Below are positions 58,701 through 63,664 of a stretch of DNA of 64,000 nucleotides, piece after piece. The translations under genes were made by a program, and so were the position numbers. How positions within the stretch are numbered: the first letter of the stretch is position 1; each line of letters begins with the position of its first letter. This DNA is from Hemicentrotus pulcherrimus (lineage: Eukaryota; Echinodermata; Echinoidea; Camarodonta; Strongylocentrotidae): positions 225,207-289,206 of the forward strand of contig BEXV01000207.1 in the NCBI GenBank assembly GCA_003118195.1, read 5' to 3'. Under the pieces are notes generated by a model. It searched no databases. It was given only the letters and a program-made list of their open reading frames with translations, and was not told where the DNA came from.

Positions 58701-59977
58701 GACTGAGATTGGTGAAGGATACAAGTGTGTCTACGTCCCAACGCATCCTGGAGAATACATGATTACTATCAAGTATGGTGGACCCACTCATATCACTGGC
58801 AGTCCCTTCATGGCTAAGATTACCGGTAAGTTGGGGCTCTTCATCCTCACATTCATTTGTCAATGAATCAAAAGTTAATATGTCACAAACTAGAGTTTTT
58901 TGTTTGTTTTATTGTACATGTTTATGTTTTTTGTTAAGAAAGGCAAACATTACACAATATGCACATACAGAAATTTAATGTTTTGACTGCTTTTATCATG
59001 TACCGGTAAGTCCATTTACTTTTTGTTCCAGTACACAAAAAAATTGCTCATATTTGCAACACGTGGTCAGGTGCATTATCATATTTTCCCCTTCATATCT
59101 TCATTATCTTGAATTATCAAACTAAGACAAAACATGTATTCTTATAGTAGTAGATCATGCTGTGATGTAGTACGAGAATAGCGGCATCCATTAATATCTC
59201 TGTTTGATCATTGTTTAGGATCTGCAAAGGGAGGCAAGGCAGGCAGCGTTGAAACAGCCCAAGTCATGGTAGAAACCATCGTCAAGACAACCACCACAAC
59301 AGGTTTCCAAGCTCCAGTCTTTACTTCCGATGCTAGCAAGGTTGTTTCAAGTGGAATGGGTCTCAAGAAATCATTCTTGAACAAGAAGAGTCAGTTCCAG
59401 GTCAACTGCTCAGATGCAGGTTAGTTATTTCTACTCTCCTTTTTTATCTTTTTTAAAATTACCGGTACATCATAGGTAAATGTCAAATATATATCTTTAG
59501 AAATACCATAATATGACTTGGTTTTTACAACATGTCTTTGAAATAAGTAATTATGTACAGAATTCACATTGAATCTGTGTTAGATTAAAAGTCAGATGAT
59601 TCAGCCATCACTTTGAAAGAAAATGTTGCACATTCTGAGGGCATTCTGTTGTTAAAATTTATCATATGATTATGATACAGGTAGTGCATGAAAATTTACA
59701 ATGAATATATATTTGATAATAAGCTCATATTTTATGGCAGGTATTTGTAGATCATAAAATAACTTTCTGCATTGTTTGTTTTGTTGCAGGTAATAACATG
59801 TTGATTGTAGGTATCGCTGGTCCCAAGACACCTTGTGAAGAGATTCATGTCAAACACACCTTCGGTCAGCGTTACACAGTAACCTACCTACTCAAAGAGA
59901 AGGGTAACTATGTGTTGGTAGTGAAATGGGGAGATGAGCACATACCAGGCAGTCCATTCAGCCTTCAATGTGCTTAG
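12040..59977 (+). CDS. FLN: Filamin, 5'-truncated by the window (38 visible exons)
   Basis: Filamins crosslink actin filaments and tether membrane receptors and signalling proteins to the cortical cytoskeleton. The N-terminal CH domains bind F-actin, a rod of Ig-like repeats provides length and binding sites, and the last repeat dimerises. Spliced together, exons v1-v38 give 7334 nt, starting with the last two bases of a split codon: 2443 codons and then TAG at 59975-59977. Visible order: end of CH1, CH2, repeats 1-15, hinge 1, repeats 16-23, hinge 2, repeat 24. Repeats carry the family marks GPGL near the start, DNxDGT in the middle and IPGSPF at the end. All introns are GT-AG and phases match at every junction. 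A vertebrate filamin is about 2640 residues; the difference is the missing N-terminus (roughly 135 residues) and one missing repeat. An in-frame TGA lies in v10. Identification is by recognition of family sequence, not a database search. Confidence 0.95.
12295..12702 (+). other. FLN: Intron v1-v2
   Basis: 408 bases, GT-AG, with nothing recognisable inside. Confidence 0.9.
12703..12800 (+). CDS. FLN: Filamin exon v2: CH2 middle
   Basis: Bounded by an AG at 12701-12702 and a GT at 12801. Encodes [17 protein letters not shown] and continues to the AEDWLDVPQ motif, which matches the central helices of the filamin CH2 domain. It enters in phase 1 and leaves in phase 0. The upstream intron is 408 bp; the downstream intron is 4.6 kb. 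Confidence 0.93.
12801..17430 (+). other. FLN: Intron v2-v3
   Basis: 4.6 kb. Holds a MITE-like inverted repeat at 13016-13148 and TACCGGTA at 14161, 15178 and 15969. No exon or RNA gene recognised. Confidence 0.85.
13016..13148. mobile_element. MITE-like element with terminal inverted repeats
   Basis: Begins GGGCCCTGTTTCATAAAA and ends with the near complement TTTTATGAAACAGAACCCCC. About 133 bp with no coding capacity and an AT-rich centre, which is the form of a miniature inverted-repeat element. The family is not assigned and no clear target duplication is seen. Confidence 0.7.
17431..17559 (+). CDS. FLN: Filamin exon v3: end of CH2 and link to repeat 1
   Basis: A strong pyrimidine tract and ctccttgcag precede the exon. 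It encodes 43 residues, including [16 protein letters not shown], a highly conserved filamin signature at the end of CH2, and ends at AKK just before repeat 1. The frame stays open for 48 more bases past the donor (gtacaa at 17560). I place the exon end at 17559 because the next exon continues directly with VRAYGPGL. Confidence 0.93.
18361..18575. repeat. CAGA/GACA-rich minisatellite
   Basis: Three degenerate copies of a unit of about 60-73 bp containing CAGACCAACACAC start at about 18381, 18441 and 18514, embedded in CAGA/GACA microsatellite. Open frames on both strands across it are repeat artefacts. Confidence 0.88.
19961..20055. other. Assembly gap between poly-G and poly-C
   Basis: 95 N preceded by a run of at least 18 G and followed by a run of C. 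The left flank contains GTGGCGGATCCAG. The gap is intronic. Confidence 0.99.
20267..20479 (+). CDS. FLN: Filamin exon v4: repeat 1
   Basis: A long T-rich tract and ctag precede 20267. Seventy-one codons in phase 0-0 start with [11 protein letters not shown] and include [19 protein letters not shown], the first and middle strands of Ig repeat 1. The donor is gtgagt at 20480. The intron upstream contains an assembly gap about 210 bp before the exon. Confidence 0.95.
21074..21236 (+). CDS. FLN: Filamin exon v5: end of repeat 1, start of repeat 2
   Basis: Encodes the repeat 1 ending [18 protein letters not shown], then the repeat 2 opening [15 protein letters not shown] and YFEIFTAG. It leaves in phase 1 inside the AG/AG turn that most later exons also use. 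The acceptor is tgcttag, the donor gtaaat. Confidence 0.94.
21738..21932 (+). CDS. FLN: Filamin exon v6: repeat 2
   Basis: Encodes [18 protein letters not shown] through [19 protein letters not shown] and the closing [12 protein letters not shown] strand of repeat 2. Acceptor tttgtag, donor gtgagt, phase 1 on both sides. The frame stays open into the intron, but the later part has no filamin similarity. Confidence 0.94.
22452..22589 (+). CDS. FLN: Filamin exon v7: repeat 3, first half
   Basis: Acceptor gacttgcag, donor gtgagc, phase 1-1. Encodes [15 protein letters not shown], then [20 protein letters not shown], the opening strands of repeat 3. The usual GPGL is GRGL here, as also happens in vertebrate repeat 3. 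A 3.06 kb intron follows. Confidence 0.93.
22590..25645 (+). other. FLN: Intron v7-v8
   Basis: 3.06 kb, AT-rich, with a GAT-type microsatellite at about 23135-23195. No exon recognised. Confidence 0.85.
23135..23195. repeat. (GAT)n microsatellite
   Basis: Imperfect GATGAT run interrupted by ATT, CTG and GGT triplets, giving an artefactual poly-Met open frame. Confidence 0.9.
25646..25912 (+). CDS. FLN: Filamin exon v8: repeat 3 end, repeat 4 start
   Basis: Encodes the second half of repeat 3 ([19 protein letters not shown], then [11 protein letters not shown]) and the opening of repeat 4 ([16 protein letters not shown] and [13 protein letters not shown]). Acceptor atctag, donor gtaagt, phase 1-1. 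The codons are unbroken in this frame; a second open frame on the same strand is only a shadow. Confidence 0.95.
   Translation: MVSMNLSRSPTTTMVYTPASTPLTSRDVTLSTSSMVDSLSLRLHSRSTLDLSLLDLSPLCVPLDQVLRKVWLASHVTSPWKPTVLLVL
25913..26751 (+). other. FLN: Intron v8-v9
   Basis: 839 bases. Contains a duplicated 29-30 base motif at 26520-26597 and, just before it, a GC-richer stretch (26440-26510) unlike the surrounding intron, possibly an old transposon end. No exon recognised. Confidence 0.8.
26520..26597. repeat. Two direct copies of a GATTACCAACAGTCC motif
   Basis: AAAAAGATTACCAACAGTCC, then TTCTCAGGACT or TTTTCAGGACT, occurs at about 26520 and 26567, 47 bases apart. Within each copy AGTCC and GGACT can pair as a small hairpin. 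Confidence 0.85.
26752..26945 (+). CDS. FLN: Filamin exon v9: repeat 4, second half
   Basis: Acceptor gatacag, donor gtatgt. Encodes [38 protein letters not shown] and the closing [10 protein letters not shown] strand of repeat 4, then a linker ending FDATK. It enters in phase 1 and leaves in phase 0. The following intron is only 260 bp. Confidence 0.94.
27206..27463 (+). CDS. FLN: Filamin exon v10: repeat 5, with an in-frame TGA
   Basis: Acceptor tgtgtag, donor gtaagc, 258 nt, phase 0-0, one whole repeat. It begins [12 protein letters not shown], runs through [19 protein letters not shown], and resumes after the stop with [16 protein letters not shown] and [14 protein letters not shown]. 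Codon 47 of the exon, at 27344-27346, is TGA. All flanking residues on both sides fit repeat 5, so this is a point substitution and not a frameshift or wrong exon boundary. It could be a sequencing error, an allele, or a real null. Because the exon is a multiple of three and lies between phase 0 introns, skipping it would keep the frame. Confidence 0.9.
27986..28103 (+). CDS. FLN: Filamin exon v11: first half of the repeat 6/7-like unit
   Basis: Acceptor gttttcag, donor gtatat. Encodes [14 protein letters not shown] and [12 protein letters not shown]. The GPGV and FTVDC forms resemble the start of vertebrate repeat 6. Phase 0 in, phase 1 out; the intron after it is 313 bp. Confidence 0.92.
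28417..28659 (+). CDS. FLN: Filamin exon v12: end of repeat 6/7 unit, start of repeat 8
   Basis: Acceptor cctgtacag, donor gtgagt. Encodes [55 protein letters not shown], then the repeat 8 opening [10 protein letters not shown]. The first part resembles vertebrate repeat 6 and the last part the repeat 7 to 8 junction; a full separate repeat 7 is absent. Confidence 0.92.
29281..30156 (+). CDS. FLN: Filamin exon v13: repeats 8 (rest), 9, 10 and start of 11
   Basis: By far the largest exon, 876 nt. Acceptor catctccag, donor gtaaag, phase 1-1. Encodes [17 protein letters not shown] (repeat 8), [16 protein letters not shown] and [16 protein letters not shown] (repeat 9), [13 protein letters not shown] and [12 protein letters not shown] (repeat 10, with an acidic DDEYDD insert), and the repeat 11 opening [10 protein letters not shown]. 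No stop interrupts the frame. Other exons average about 175 nt, so several intron positions used elsewhere in the gene are missing here. Confidence 0.96.
30157..31774 (+). other. FLN: Intron v13-v14
   Basis: 1.6 kb, AT-rich, with a short (TA)n run near 30215. No exon recognised. Confidence 0.85.
31775..31951 (+). CDS. FLN: Filamin exon v14: repeat 11 middle
   Basis: Acceptor cctgacag, donor gtaaga, phase 1-1. Encodes [19 protein letters not shown] and [20 protein letters not shown]. The VF...TDFKVDA pattern fits vertebrate repeat 11. A 1.6 kb intron precedes it. Confidence 0.93.
32306..32629 (+). CDS. FLN: Filamin exon v15: end of repeat 11 and most of repeat 12
   Basis: Acceptor caaacag, donor gtaatg, phase 1-1. 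Encodes [17 protein letters not shown], then [53 protein letters not shown] and ends at the IPG turn of repeat 12. This is the classical two-halves repeat fused into one exon. Confidence 0.95.
33003..33173 (+). CDS. FLN: Filamin exon v16: end of repeat 12, start of repeat 13
   Basis: Acceptor catctccag, donor gtaaga. Starts with [12 protein letters not shown], the last strand of repeat 12, then [20 protein letters not shown] and [17 protein letters not shown]. Phase 1-1. Confidence 0.94.
33505..33628 (+). CDS. FLN: Filamin exon v17: repeat 13 second half
   Basis: Acceptor cattgtag, donor gtgagt. Encodes [20 protein letters not shown] and [12 protein letters not shown]. It leaves in phase 2, the only phase 2 intron in the visible gene, splitting the Ser of the SPF motif. 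A purine-rich minisatellite begins 10 bases after the exon. Confidence 0.93.
33639..33826. repeat. 32-bp purine-rich minisatellite, six copies
   Basis: Six tandem copies of a 32-bp unit beginning AGAGTCAGGAGAAGAAAGGA; copy four carries a short deletion and the last copy is slightly shortened. The array starts 10 bases after the end of exon v17. No spacers separate the copies, so it is a minisatellite. Confidence 0.95.
34013..34169 (+). CDS. FLN: Filamin exon v18: repeat 14 first half
   Basis: Acceptor ctgtttag, donor gtgagt. Completes the split Ser of SPF, closes repeat 13 (NTKVLPKAD), then [20 protein letters not shown] and [18 protein letters not shown] of repeat 14. The donor region is repeated twice more in the following intron. 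Confidence 0.93.
34150..34390 (+). repeat. FLN: Three tandem degenerate copies of the v18 donor region
   Basis: The last bases of exon v18 and its donor (ATCACTGTGAGTAGAATATA, donor at 34170) recur as ATCGCTGTGAGAAGAATATA with GT at 34265, and ACACTGTGAGTAGAATGTAT with GT at 34373. Spacing is 95 and 108 bp. Only the first follows complete exon sequence. Confidence 0.85.
34170..35185 (+). other. FLN: Intron v18-v19
   Basis: 1.0 kb. Apart from the two donor-like copies near its start, nothing is recognised. Confidence 0.85.
35186..35375 (+). CDS. FLN: Filamin exon v19: repeat 14 end and start of repeat 15
   Basis: Acceptor tcttgcag, donor gtaaga. Encodes [55 protein letters not shown]. The GDASKC turn is the conserved entry to repeat 15. 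Phase 0 in, phase 1 out. Confidence 0.94.
35376..37407 (+). other. FLN: Intron v19-v20
   Basis: 2.0 kb, AT-rich. No further exon or RNA gene recognised. Confidence 0.8.
37408..37512 (+). CDS. FLN: Filamin exon v20: Thr-rich segment inside repeat 15
   Basis: Acceptor acctatag, donor gtaaga, 105 nt, phase 1-1. Encodes [20 protein letters not shown] followed by [14 protein letters not shown]. Vertebrate repeat 15 has a Gly-rich stretch at this place instead. The splice signals and matching phase support a real exon, though its pyrimidine tract is weak. As 35 whole codons between phase 1 introns it could be included or skipped without changing frame; skipping would join v19 to v21 directly. It may act as a flexible or phosphorylatable linker; that is inference. 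Confidence 0.78.
37513..40125 (+). other. FLN: Intron v20-v21
   Basis: 2.6 kb, AT-rich. No exon or mobile element recognised. Confidence 0.8.
40126..40376 (+). CDS. FLN: Filamin exon v21: repeat 15 body
   Basis: Acceptor tgagcag, donor gtaagt. Encodes [52 protein letters not shown] and [26 protein letters not shown] and GKGRVTC match vertebrate repeat 15. Phase 1 in, phase 0 out, followed by the 10.4 kb intron. Confidence 0.94.
42892..42916. other. Assembly gap in poly-C
   Basis: 25 N between two C runs, preceded by a short CTAGCCCCAACC tandem repeat (about 42840-42880). Intronic. Confidence 0.99.
43429..43486. repeat. 29-bp perfect direct duplication
   Basis: Two adjacent copies of a 29-base unit beginning ATGGGTTCTACCACCTATCT, at 43429 and 43458. 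Confidence 0.95.
46651..46835. repeat. CT-rich microsatellite tract
   Basis: About 185 bases of mostly (TC)n with CCCT and CTTT interruptions. Serine/leucine-rich open frames here are artefacts. Confidence 0.92.
50747..50906 (+). CDS. FLN: Filamin exon v22: hinge 1 and start of repeat 16
   Basis: Acceptor tttcatag, donor gtagga, phase 0 in, phase 1 out. A Pro/Gln-rich unstructured stretch ([29 protein letters not shown]) is followed by [14 protein letters not shown]. The RPxDLVIP motif is the conserved start of the short repeat 16 in filamins, so the preceding segment corresponds to hinge 1, the calpain-sensitive flexible region of vertebrate filamins. Confidence 0.9.
51282..51422 (+). CDS. 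FLN: Filamin exon v23: repeat 16
   Basis: Acceptor ttcactag, donor gtatga, phase 1-1. Encodes [40 protein letters not shown] and the YNGKDVPG turn. An ATG at 51209 lies upstream in the intron and is not a start. Confidence 0.94.
51647..51775 (+). CDS. FLN: Filamin exon v24: end of repeat 16, start of repeat 17
   Basis: Acceptor ccttttag after a strong pyrimidine tract; donor gtaaga. Encodes [13 protein letters not shown], then [16 protein letters not shown] and [11 protein letters not shown]. Repeat 17 in vertebrates binds GPIb-alpha and other receptor tails. Here GTGL replaces GPGL. Confidence 0.94.
52347..52520 (+). CDS. FLN: Filamin exon v25: repeat 17 second half
   Basis: Acceptor gtttcag, donor gtacga (a less common donor). 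Encodes [39 protein letters not shown] and [11 protein letters not shown]. Phase 1-1. Confidence 0.94.
52914..53066 (+). CDS. FLN: Filamin exon v26: repeat 18
   Basis: Acceptor ttttacag, donor gtaagc. Encodes [37 protein letters not shown] and [10 protein letters not shown]. This is the repeat 18 pattern (ITESDLS, EEPCxLKRL), a repeat that lacks the usual first strand and pairs with repeat 19 in vertebrates. Confidence 0.94.
53306..53509 (+). CDS. FLN: Filamin exon v27: end of repeat 18, start of repeat 19
   Basis: Acceptor ttgtctag, donor gtaagc. Encodes [31 protein letters not shown], then [19 protein letters not shown] and FLVDTRNAG. Phase 1-1. Confidence 0.94.
53929..54081 (+). CDS. FLN: Filamin exon v28: repeat 19 second half
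   Basis: Acceptor ggtggcag, donor gtaaga. Encodes [39 protein letters not shown] and [10 protein letters not shown]. Corresponds to the repeat 19 half that binds integrin tails in vertebrates. Phase 1-1. Confidence 0.94.
54513..54647 (+). CDS. FLN: Filamin exon v29: end of repeat 19, linker, repeat 20 start
   Basis: Acceptor gttttgcag, donor gtaaat. Encodes [20 protein letters not shown], a linker, then [16 protein letters not shown]. The ANVGSxCxLxLKIPE-like motif marks repeat 20, whose first strand folds onto repeat 21 in vertebrates. Phase 1-1. Confidence 0.92.
55164..55328 (+). CDS. FLN: Filamin exon v30: repeat 20
   Basis: Acceptor tgcacag, donor gtacgt. Encodes [39 protein letters not shown] and the closing GLHVPG. 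DMTAQVTxPxG is a distinctive repeat 20 marker. Phase 1-1. Confidence 0.94.
55809..55910 (+). CDS. FLN: Filamin exon v31: end of repeat 20, start of repeat 21
   Basis: Acceptor cgttgcag, donor gtaaga, 102 nt, the third smallest exon. Encodes [20 protein letters not shown] then [13 protein letters not shown]. [19 protein letters not shown] is nearly invariant in filamins at this junction. Phase 1-1. Confidence 0.94.
56057..56194 (+). CDS. FLN: Filamin exon v32: repeat 21
   Basis: Acceptor atttgtag, donor gtaggt. Encodes [35 protein letters not shown] and [11 protein letters not shown]. The WTREAG motif is diagnostic for repeat 21, the main integrin and migfilin binding repeat in vertebrates. 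The next intron contains a 412-base gap. Confidence 0.94.
56195..57072 (+). other. FLN: Intron v32-v33 with a 412-base gap
   Basis: 878 bases including N from 56239 to 56650, which starts right after a C run. The flanking exons join in phase 1 and repeat 21 is complete, so no coding loss is implied. Confidence 0.9.
57073..57188 (+). CDS. FLN: Filamin exon v33: end of repeat 21, start of repeat 22
   Basis: Acceptor gcttttcag, donor gtcagt. Encodes [36 protein letters not shown]. Phase 1 in, phase 0 out. Joins v32 in frame, so the gap between them need not hide coding sequence. Confidence 0.94.
57564..57696 (+). CDS. FLN: Filamin exon v34: repeat 22
   Basis: Acceptor cctctgcag, donor gtgagt. 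Encodes [20 protein letters not shown], then [23 protein letters not shown] and SPSGAxExC identify repeat 22. Phase 0 in, phase 1 out. Confidence 0.94.
57935..58111 (+). CDS. FLN: Filamin exon v35: end of repeat 22, start of repeat 23
   Basis: Acceptor ttttacag, donor gtcagt. Encodes [33 protein letters not shown], then [18 protein letters not shown] replaces GPGL. Phase 1-1. Confidence 0.94.
58607..58825 (+). CDS. FLN: Filamin exon v36: repeat 23
   Basis: Acceptor ttatcag, donor gtaagt. Encodes [55 protein letters not shown] and [12 protein letters not shown]. The donor sits inside a TACCGGTA octamer, and the same 11-mer recurs 180 bp downstream. Phase 1-1. Confidence 0.95.
59219..59419 (+). 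CDS. FLN: Filamin exon v37: hinge 2 and start of repeat 24
   Basis: Acceptor ttgtttag, donor gttagt. Encodes a hinge rich in Gly, Lys and Thr ([29 protein letters not shown]), then [20 protein letters not shown] and FQVNCSDAG. Hinge 2 separates the integrin-binding region from the dimerising repeat. Phase 1-1. Confidence 0.94.
59790..59977 (+). CDS. FLN: Filamin exon v38: repeat 24 end and stop codon
   Basis: Acceptor gttgcag. Encodes [40 protein letters not shown] and [14 protein letters not shown], then TAG at 59975-59977. Repeat 24 is the dimerisation repeat; GPxTPCEEIxVKH and [11 protein letters not shown] are invariant-looking family marks. The C-terminus stops right after the last strand, as expected. 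Confidence 0.96.
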
Positions 59978-61600
59978 ATGATCTAGAAATGATGAGAGCA
60001 ATGTGAGATTGCATCTCAGCTCGGGGGCTTGGGGGCTCCTAAGAGTTTGAACACATCATCAACTTCTTCCTCGCATTACATATGCAAGACATGCACCCGG
60101 CGCATTGAAGCTTGATGTACCTGACATGTCTAAAGAAGGTTTTATTTTAAAGCTCCAGTATGGGAGGATGATTATTATCAAGAAGAAAAAAAGGAAAACT
60201 GCCAGATGTTGTGTGTTCTTGTTGATGAGATGGAAATTAATAGATATTTCTTTTCTTTTCCACCATTGGGTGCATTATATATGTCACTGAGAAAATGAGT
60301 TGTGGAATCTTACATCGACTAGCAAGTATGAGCTATATTGCTTATGATTATGTTCTAAAATCAATTCTATTTTTCTTCCAGCTTATTTTGTCAATCTTTT
60401 AGCTTCCAACATTGAATGTTTAGTGATTGCTTTACGATTACATGACCTACTAGACATGTACATGTATGACTACAGCAATTATTCATGTTTATTTCAACCA
60501 TGTTTACAAGGGATACTTTTTTTATTTTGTTATGATCGACTTACCAACTTATCCCAATATATTATTTGGGGAATGATGATTAATAATCAATAATATAAGG
60601 TGTATTAAATATGAATACTGATTATAAGACTGATATTAATCCCTCTTTAAAATGACTAATGTAGATATTTACAATGTAAAATGAAAGATTTTGTTTGCAG
60701 AGTGAAGTAGTCTTTCAAAAGAGTGGTTTTGAAATAGTTTAACAATGCACATAGCGAAACATAATTTGAGTTTAGGATCTAGCCATATAAATCATGTTGG
60801 CCGGTGATGTAGATATTGGTCTAATGCCTTAATATGAGTTCAATAAGGTGGATATAAGTATCGCCAAAATACACAACTCACTTTAACAAATTGATGGAAA
60901 GAATTTCATACTTAGATTATTTTAGCAGGTTTGATGAAACGCAAACCTGCTCGAGTTGCCTGAAGAAAAATATGAACTGCAAAAATGATGAACTTTTTTA
61001 TGACACTGCTAAGCAGAGAAATTTGTATTTTTCAGTATTCTGAATCTGAGTTCCACTCTTAGCATAATACTATTACTGATATTGTATTCATATTTGTATA
61101 ACTTTTGACAATTGATCAATTGTAATAATAACAGTAGTAGTATAACTCAACTCGAGCATAATTTATTGTAAGTAATGATCATGAATATGTTTATTTTGAA
61201 TATCTCCACAGATATTGATCTTTTACTTAATTATTAGTTTTGATACAAAATATATCTGCCTAAAGAATTATCAATATTGTGAATCTTGACTTCATAAAAT
61301 CATAGTTATGATGGAAGATAAAGAAAGAATCTGCAACTTACTATGTATATATACATGTGAATCAGACTTTGAGAAAAGATGGTCCTTGCAAAGAACCAGT
61401 TAAGAATGTGATTGTGATTGCGAGATTAATGAAATGTATTGGAAATGGTGTTGATTATGATGTGTTATATATGTTTTGTCGTACATGCATACGGTATTTG
61501 ATGTTTTGTTTCAGTGTTTTTTCACTTTTTTAATTTTCTTTTTTTATCATTTGGGATATGCTTTGGAACTCAGTACTACCTGTATTTGTAGCACTTAATT

Positions 61601-61678
61601 CCTAGGTGTTCAGTTTAATTTTAGGGGAACAGTTGTCTTCCTAGGTGTTTAGTATAATAGTAGGGGAACAGTTGTCTT
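61601..61678. repeat. 39-bp tandem duplication in the probable 3' UTR
   Basis: CCTAGGTGTT followed by AGTTTAATTTTAGGGGAACA or its variant occurs at 61601 and 61640, with four mismatches or fewer between copies. Confidence 0.9.
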
Positions 61679-62560
61679 GTAGCAAACGATAGTTTGGAAG
61701 ATACAAAGCAATAAGAACTTATAGACATGTTTATATGGTATGTGTGACTACTGTCAAGTTAATGTGTCTGTGTGAGGTGTAATTTTTTTTAACAATTCAT
61801 CTCTCAAAACAAAAATAATAACATTGTGCAAAATATCTCCATATTATTGTATTGGAAGTATCATTTTTGTTAAGTAGTATAGATGGCTGAAAAGAGTGAT
61901 TACTTGCTATTTGTGTAGATTTTTTTTTACTGTGAATATATATTAAAACAGCATTAATATTATTGAATTTTATTACAAAGCACAGTTTCTTTTTTTTTTT
62001 TTGGTATGTAATTGTTACTATGTAGAACAAAAATGCAATGCTTGTTAATTAGAATTCATGCAATTGACAGAAAATGAAATTATGTATAACCTTAGATTCT
62101 TTATGCTAAAATTGTCATATTTAGTGAAGCATTACTTATTTAGTTATACAAAAATAATCAAAATTTAGCATTATTTAGCTGGTTTGTAGAATTTATGTGA
62201 AACTACATATTCTAATTGTTACAGTAAGATTTATTTGCCACATTGTTAACAGTGAAATAGAAAGCTATTGTGGGGATATATAAGATGGAAAATAAATTCT
62301 CTGTATGACATGAGTTTTGAATTAATCATTGGTGATGCTAAGGAATAGCCCAAGCAATGGGAAAATGCATTAAAAGGGATTATGGAGCTTTGAAACTGTA
62401 GACTGATTTATCTCTGTCTTCTTTTTACATTTTGTATGTGAATGAACATGTGCTTGTGGGCATATTCAACTGGTAATTTGTTATTTATTAGCAGGGTTAG
62501 CTTGTTGACATTTTGTTCATTTTTGGTAACAAAAACTACTCATGCTAAAGAAGGGATTTT

Positions 62561-62566
62561 AATAAA
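62561..62566 (+). promoter_or_regulatory. FLN: Candidate polyadenylation signal AATAAA
   Basis: A canonical hexamer 2.6 kb after the stop, followed by a GT-containing stretch (GTTGTGGAATG). A second candidate lies at 62291-62296. Confidence 0.35.
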
Positions 62567-62826
62567 ATAAGTTGTGGAATGATATAAGCAGATGCATGCT
62601 CAAGACAGATTTCCAGTTGAATAATGCACCATTTCTTTGGATTGAGTGAATATTTACTTACTCTTTGAAGAATAGAAACATGCAACAGTTCAGGAGTTCA
62701 AAGTAAGAGGCATGCAGTTAAACATCACCTAGGTTGTCATCGGTTGTCTAATTAGTTAACAAGAAAATATAAGTATAATGCAAAGGAAAGAAGAGGCACA
62801 TTCCAGCAGAGGGAAAGAGAGTGACA

Positions 62827-63122
62827 GAATGGTAAAGACAGAAATGGGAGAGGGTGGAAAGGCAGTGATATGGAAGAAAGAGGATAGATGTGGAGAGAGT
62901 GAAACAGATGTGAGAGAGGGTGATTTGGAAGAAAGATAGGGAGAAAGGGTGACTGATGTGAAAGAGGAGGGGGAGAATGGTAAAGACAGAAATGGGAGAG
63001 GGTGGAAAGGCAGTGATATGGAAGAAAGAGGATAGATGTGGAGAGAGTGAAACAGATGTGAGAGAGGGTGATTTGGAAGAAAGATAGGGAGAAAGGGTGA
63101 CTGATGTGAAAGAGGAGGGGGA
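62827..63122. repeat. 148-bp purine-rich unit in tandem
   Basis: Two near-identical 148-bp copies start with GAATGGTAAAGACAGAAATG at 62827 and 62975; a third begins at 63123 and stops after a few bases at an N (63129). The near-absence of difference suggests a recent duplication or an assembly artefact. The long minus-strand open frame is a composition artefact. Confidence 0.92.
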
Positions 63123-63192
63123 GAATGGNATAGAAAGTTGCTAATTATTTTAAAAATCATCAATGAACAGTAAAGTATTATGCATGTGATTA

Positions 63193-63664
63193 AAGAGTGT
63201 TTTATTCCAAATCATTTGGTATCATTTTTGTGTGGTATGTGTTCACGCTTGGATTAACGGGAGGCACTGTTTGCGAGAATGCAAAAATCGACTTGCGCCA
63301 AAGTTGCTCATGTGATGTTTAAATAAAACAATTTGGGTTTGGGTATTAAATCGGTCTTTGCAGATCCAAATAACATTCTTTAAAAAATTAATCATGCCAC
63401 ACATATCAAATATCGAATATCAAATATCAACGAACATTTGTGTGTGTGAATTTGCTTCTGCAAAAAGCATAGGCAATGCATTTTATTTGATACATTCAAT
63501 TCATTCTCTCACATCTCTAATCCCAACATAATACATGCTGTATATAGGCATGACTTTGGCGCAAGTCGATTTTTGCACCCTCGCAAACAATGCCACATGT
63601 TCATTCAAGCGTGAACACATTCCACACAAAAATGATACCAAATAATTTGGGATGAAACACTCTT
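63193..63664. mobile_element. Foldback element with 112-bp inverted repeats
   Basis: The arm 63193-63304 is about 85-90% the reverse complement of 63553-63664. Both contain CAAAAATCGACTTGCGCCAA near the inner end and AAGAGTGTTT near the outer end. The 248-base middle is AT-rich with ATATCAAATATCAA repeats and no coding capacity. This is the form of a non-autonomous foldback or MITE-like element; family unknown and no clear target-site duplication. Confidence 0.85.

Larger units (their letters stand above)
57189..59789 (+). other. FLN: Introns v33-v34 to v37-v38
   Basis: Introns of 375, 238, 495, 393 and 370 bases. A (TTTGA)n stretch lies just before v36. TACCGGTA occurs at 58821, 59001 and 59460. 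Confidence 0.85.
59978..62826 (+). other. FLN: Filamin 3' UTR and downstream sequence
   Basis: AT-rich sequence after the stop codon with no further coding similarity. AATAAA occurs at 62291-62296 and 62561-62566 and could serve as polyadenylation signals; ATTAAA variants occur earlier (for example near 60604 and 61922). The true 3' end cannot be fixed from sequence. Confidence 0.55.

Noticed and set aside
62756..63163. 135-residue minus-strand open frame rich in Ser/Pro/Leu
   Set aside because: It comes from the purine-rich 148-bp tandem repeat.
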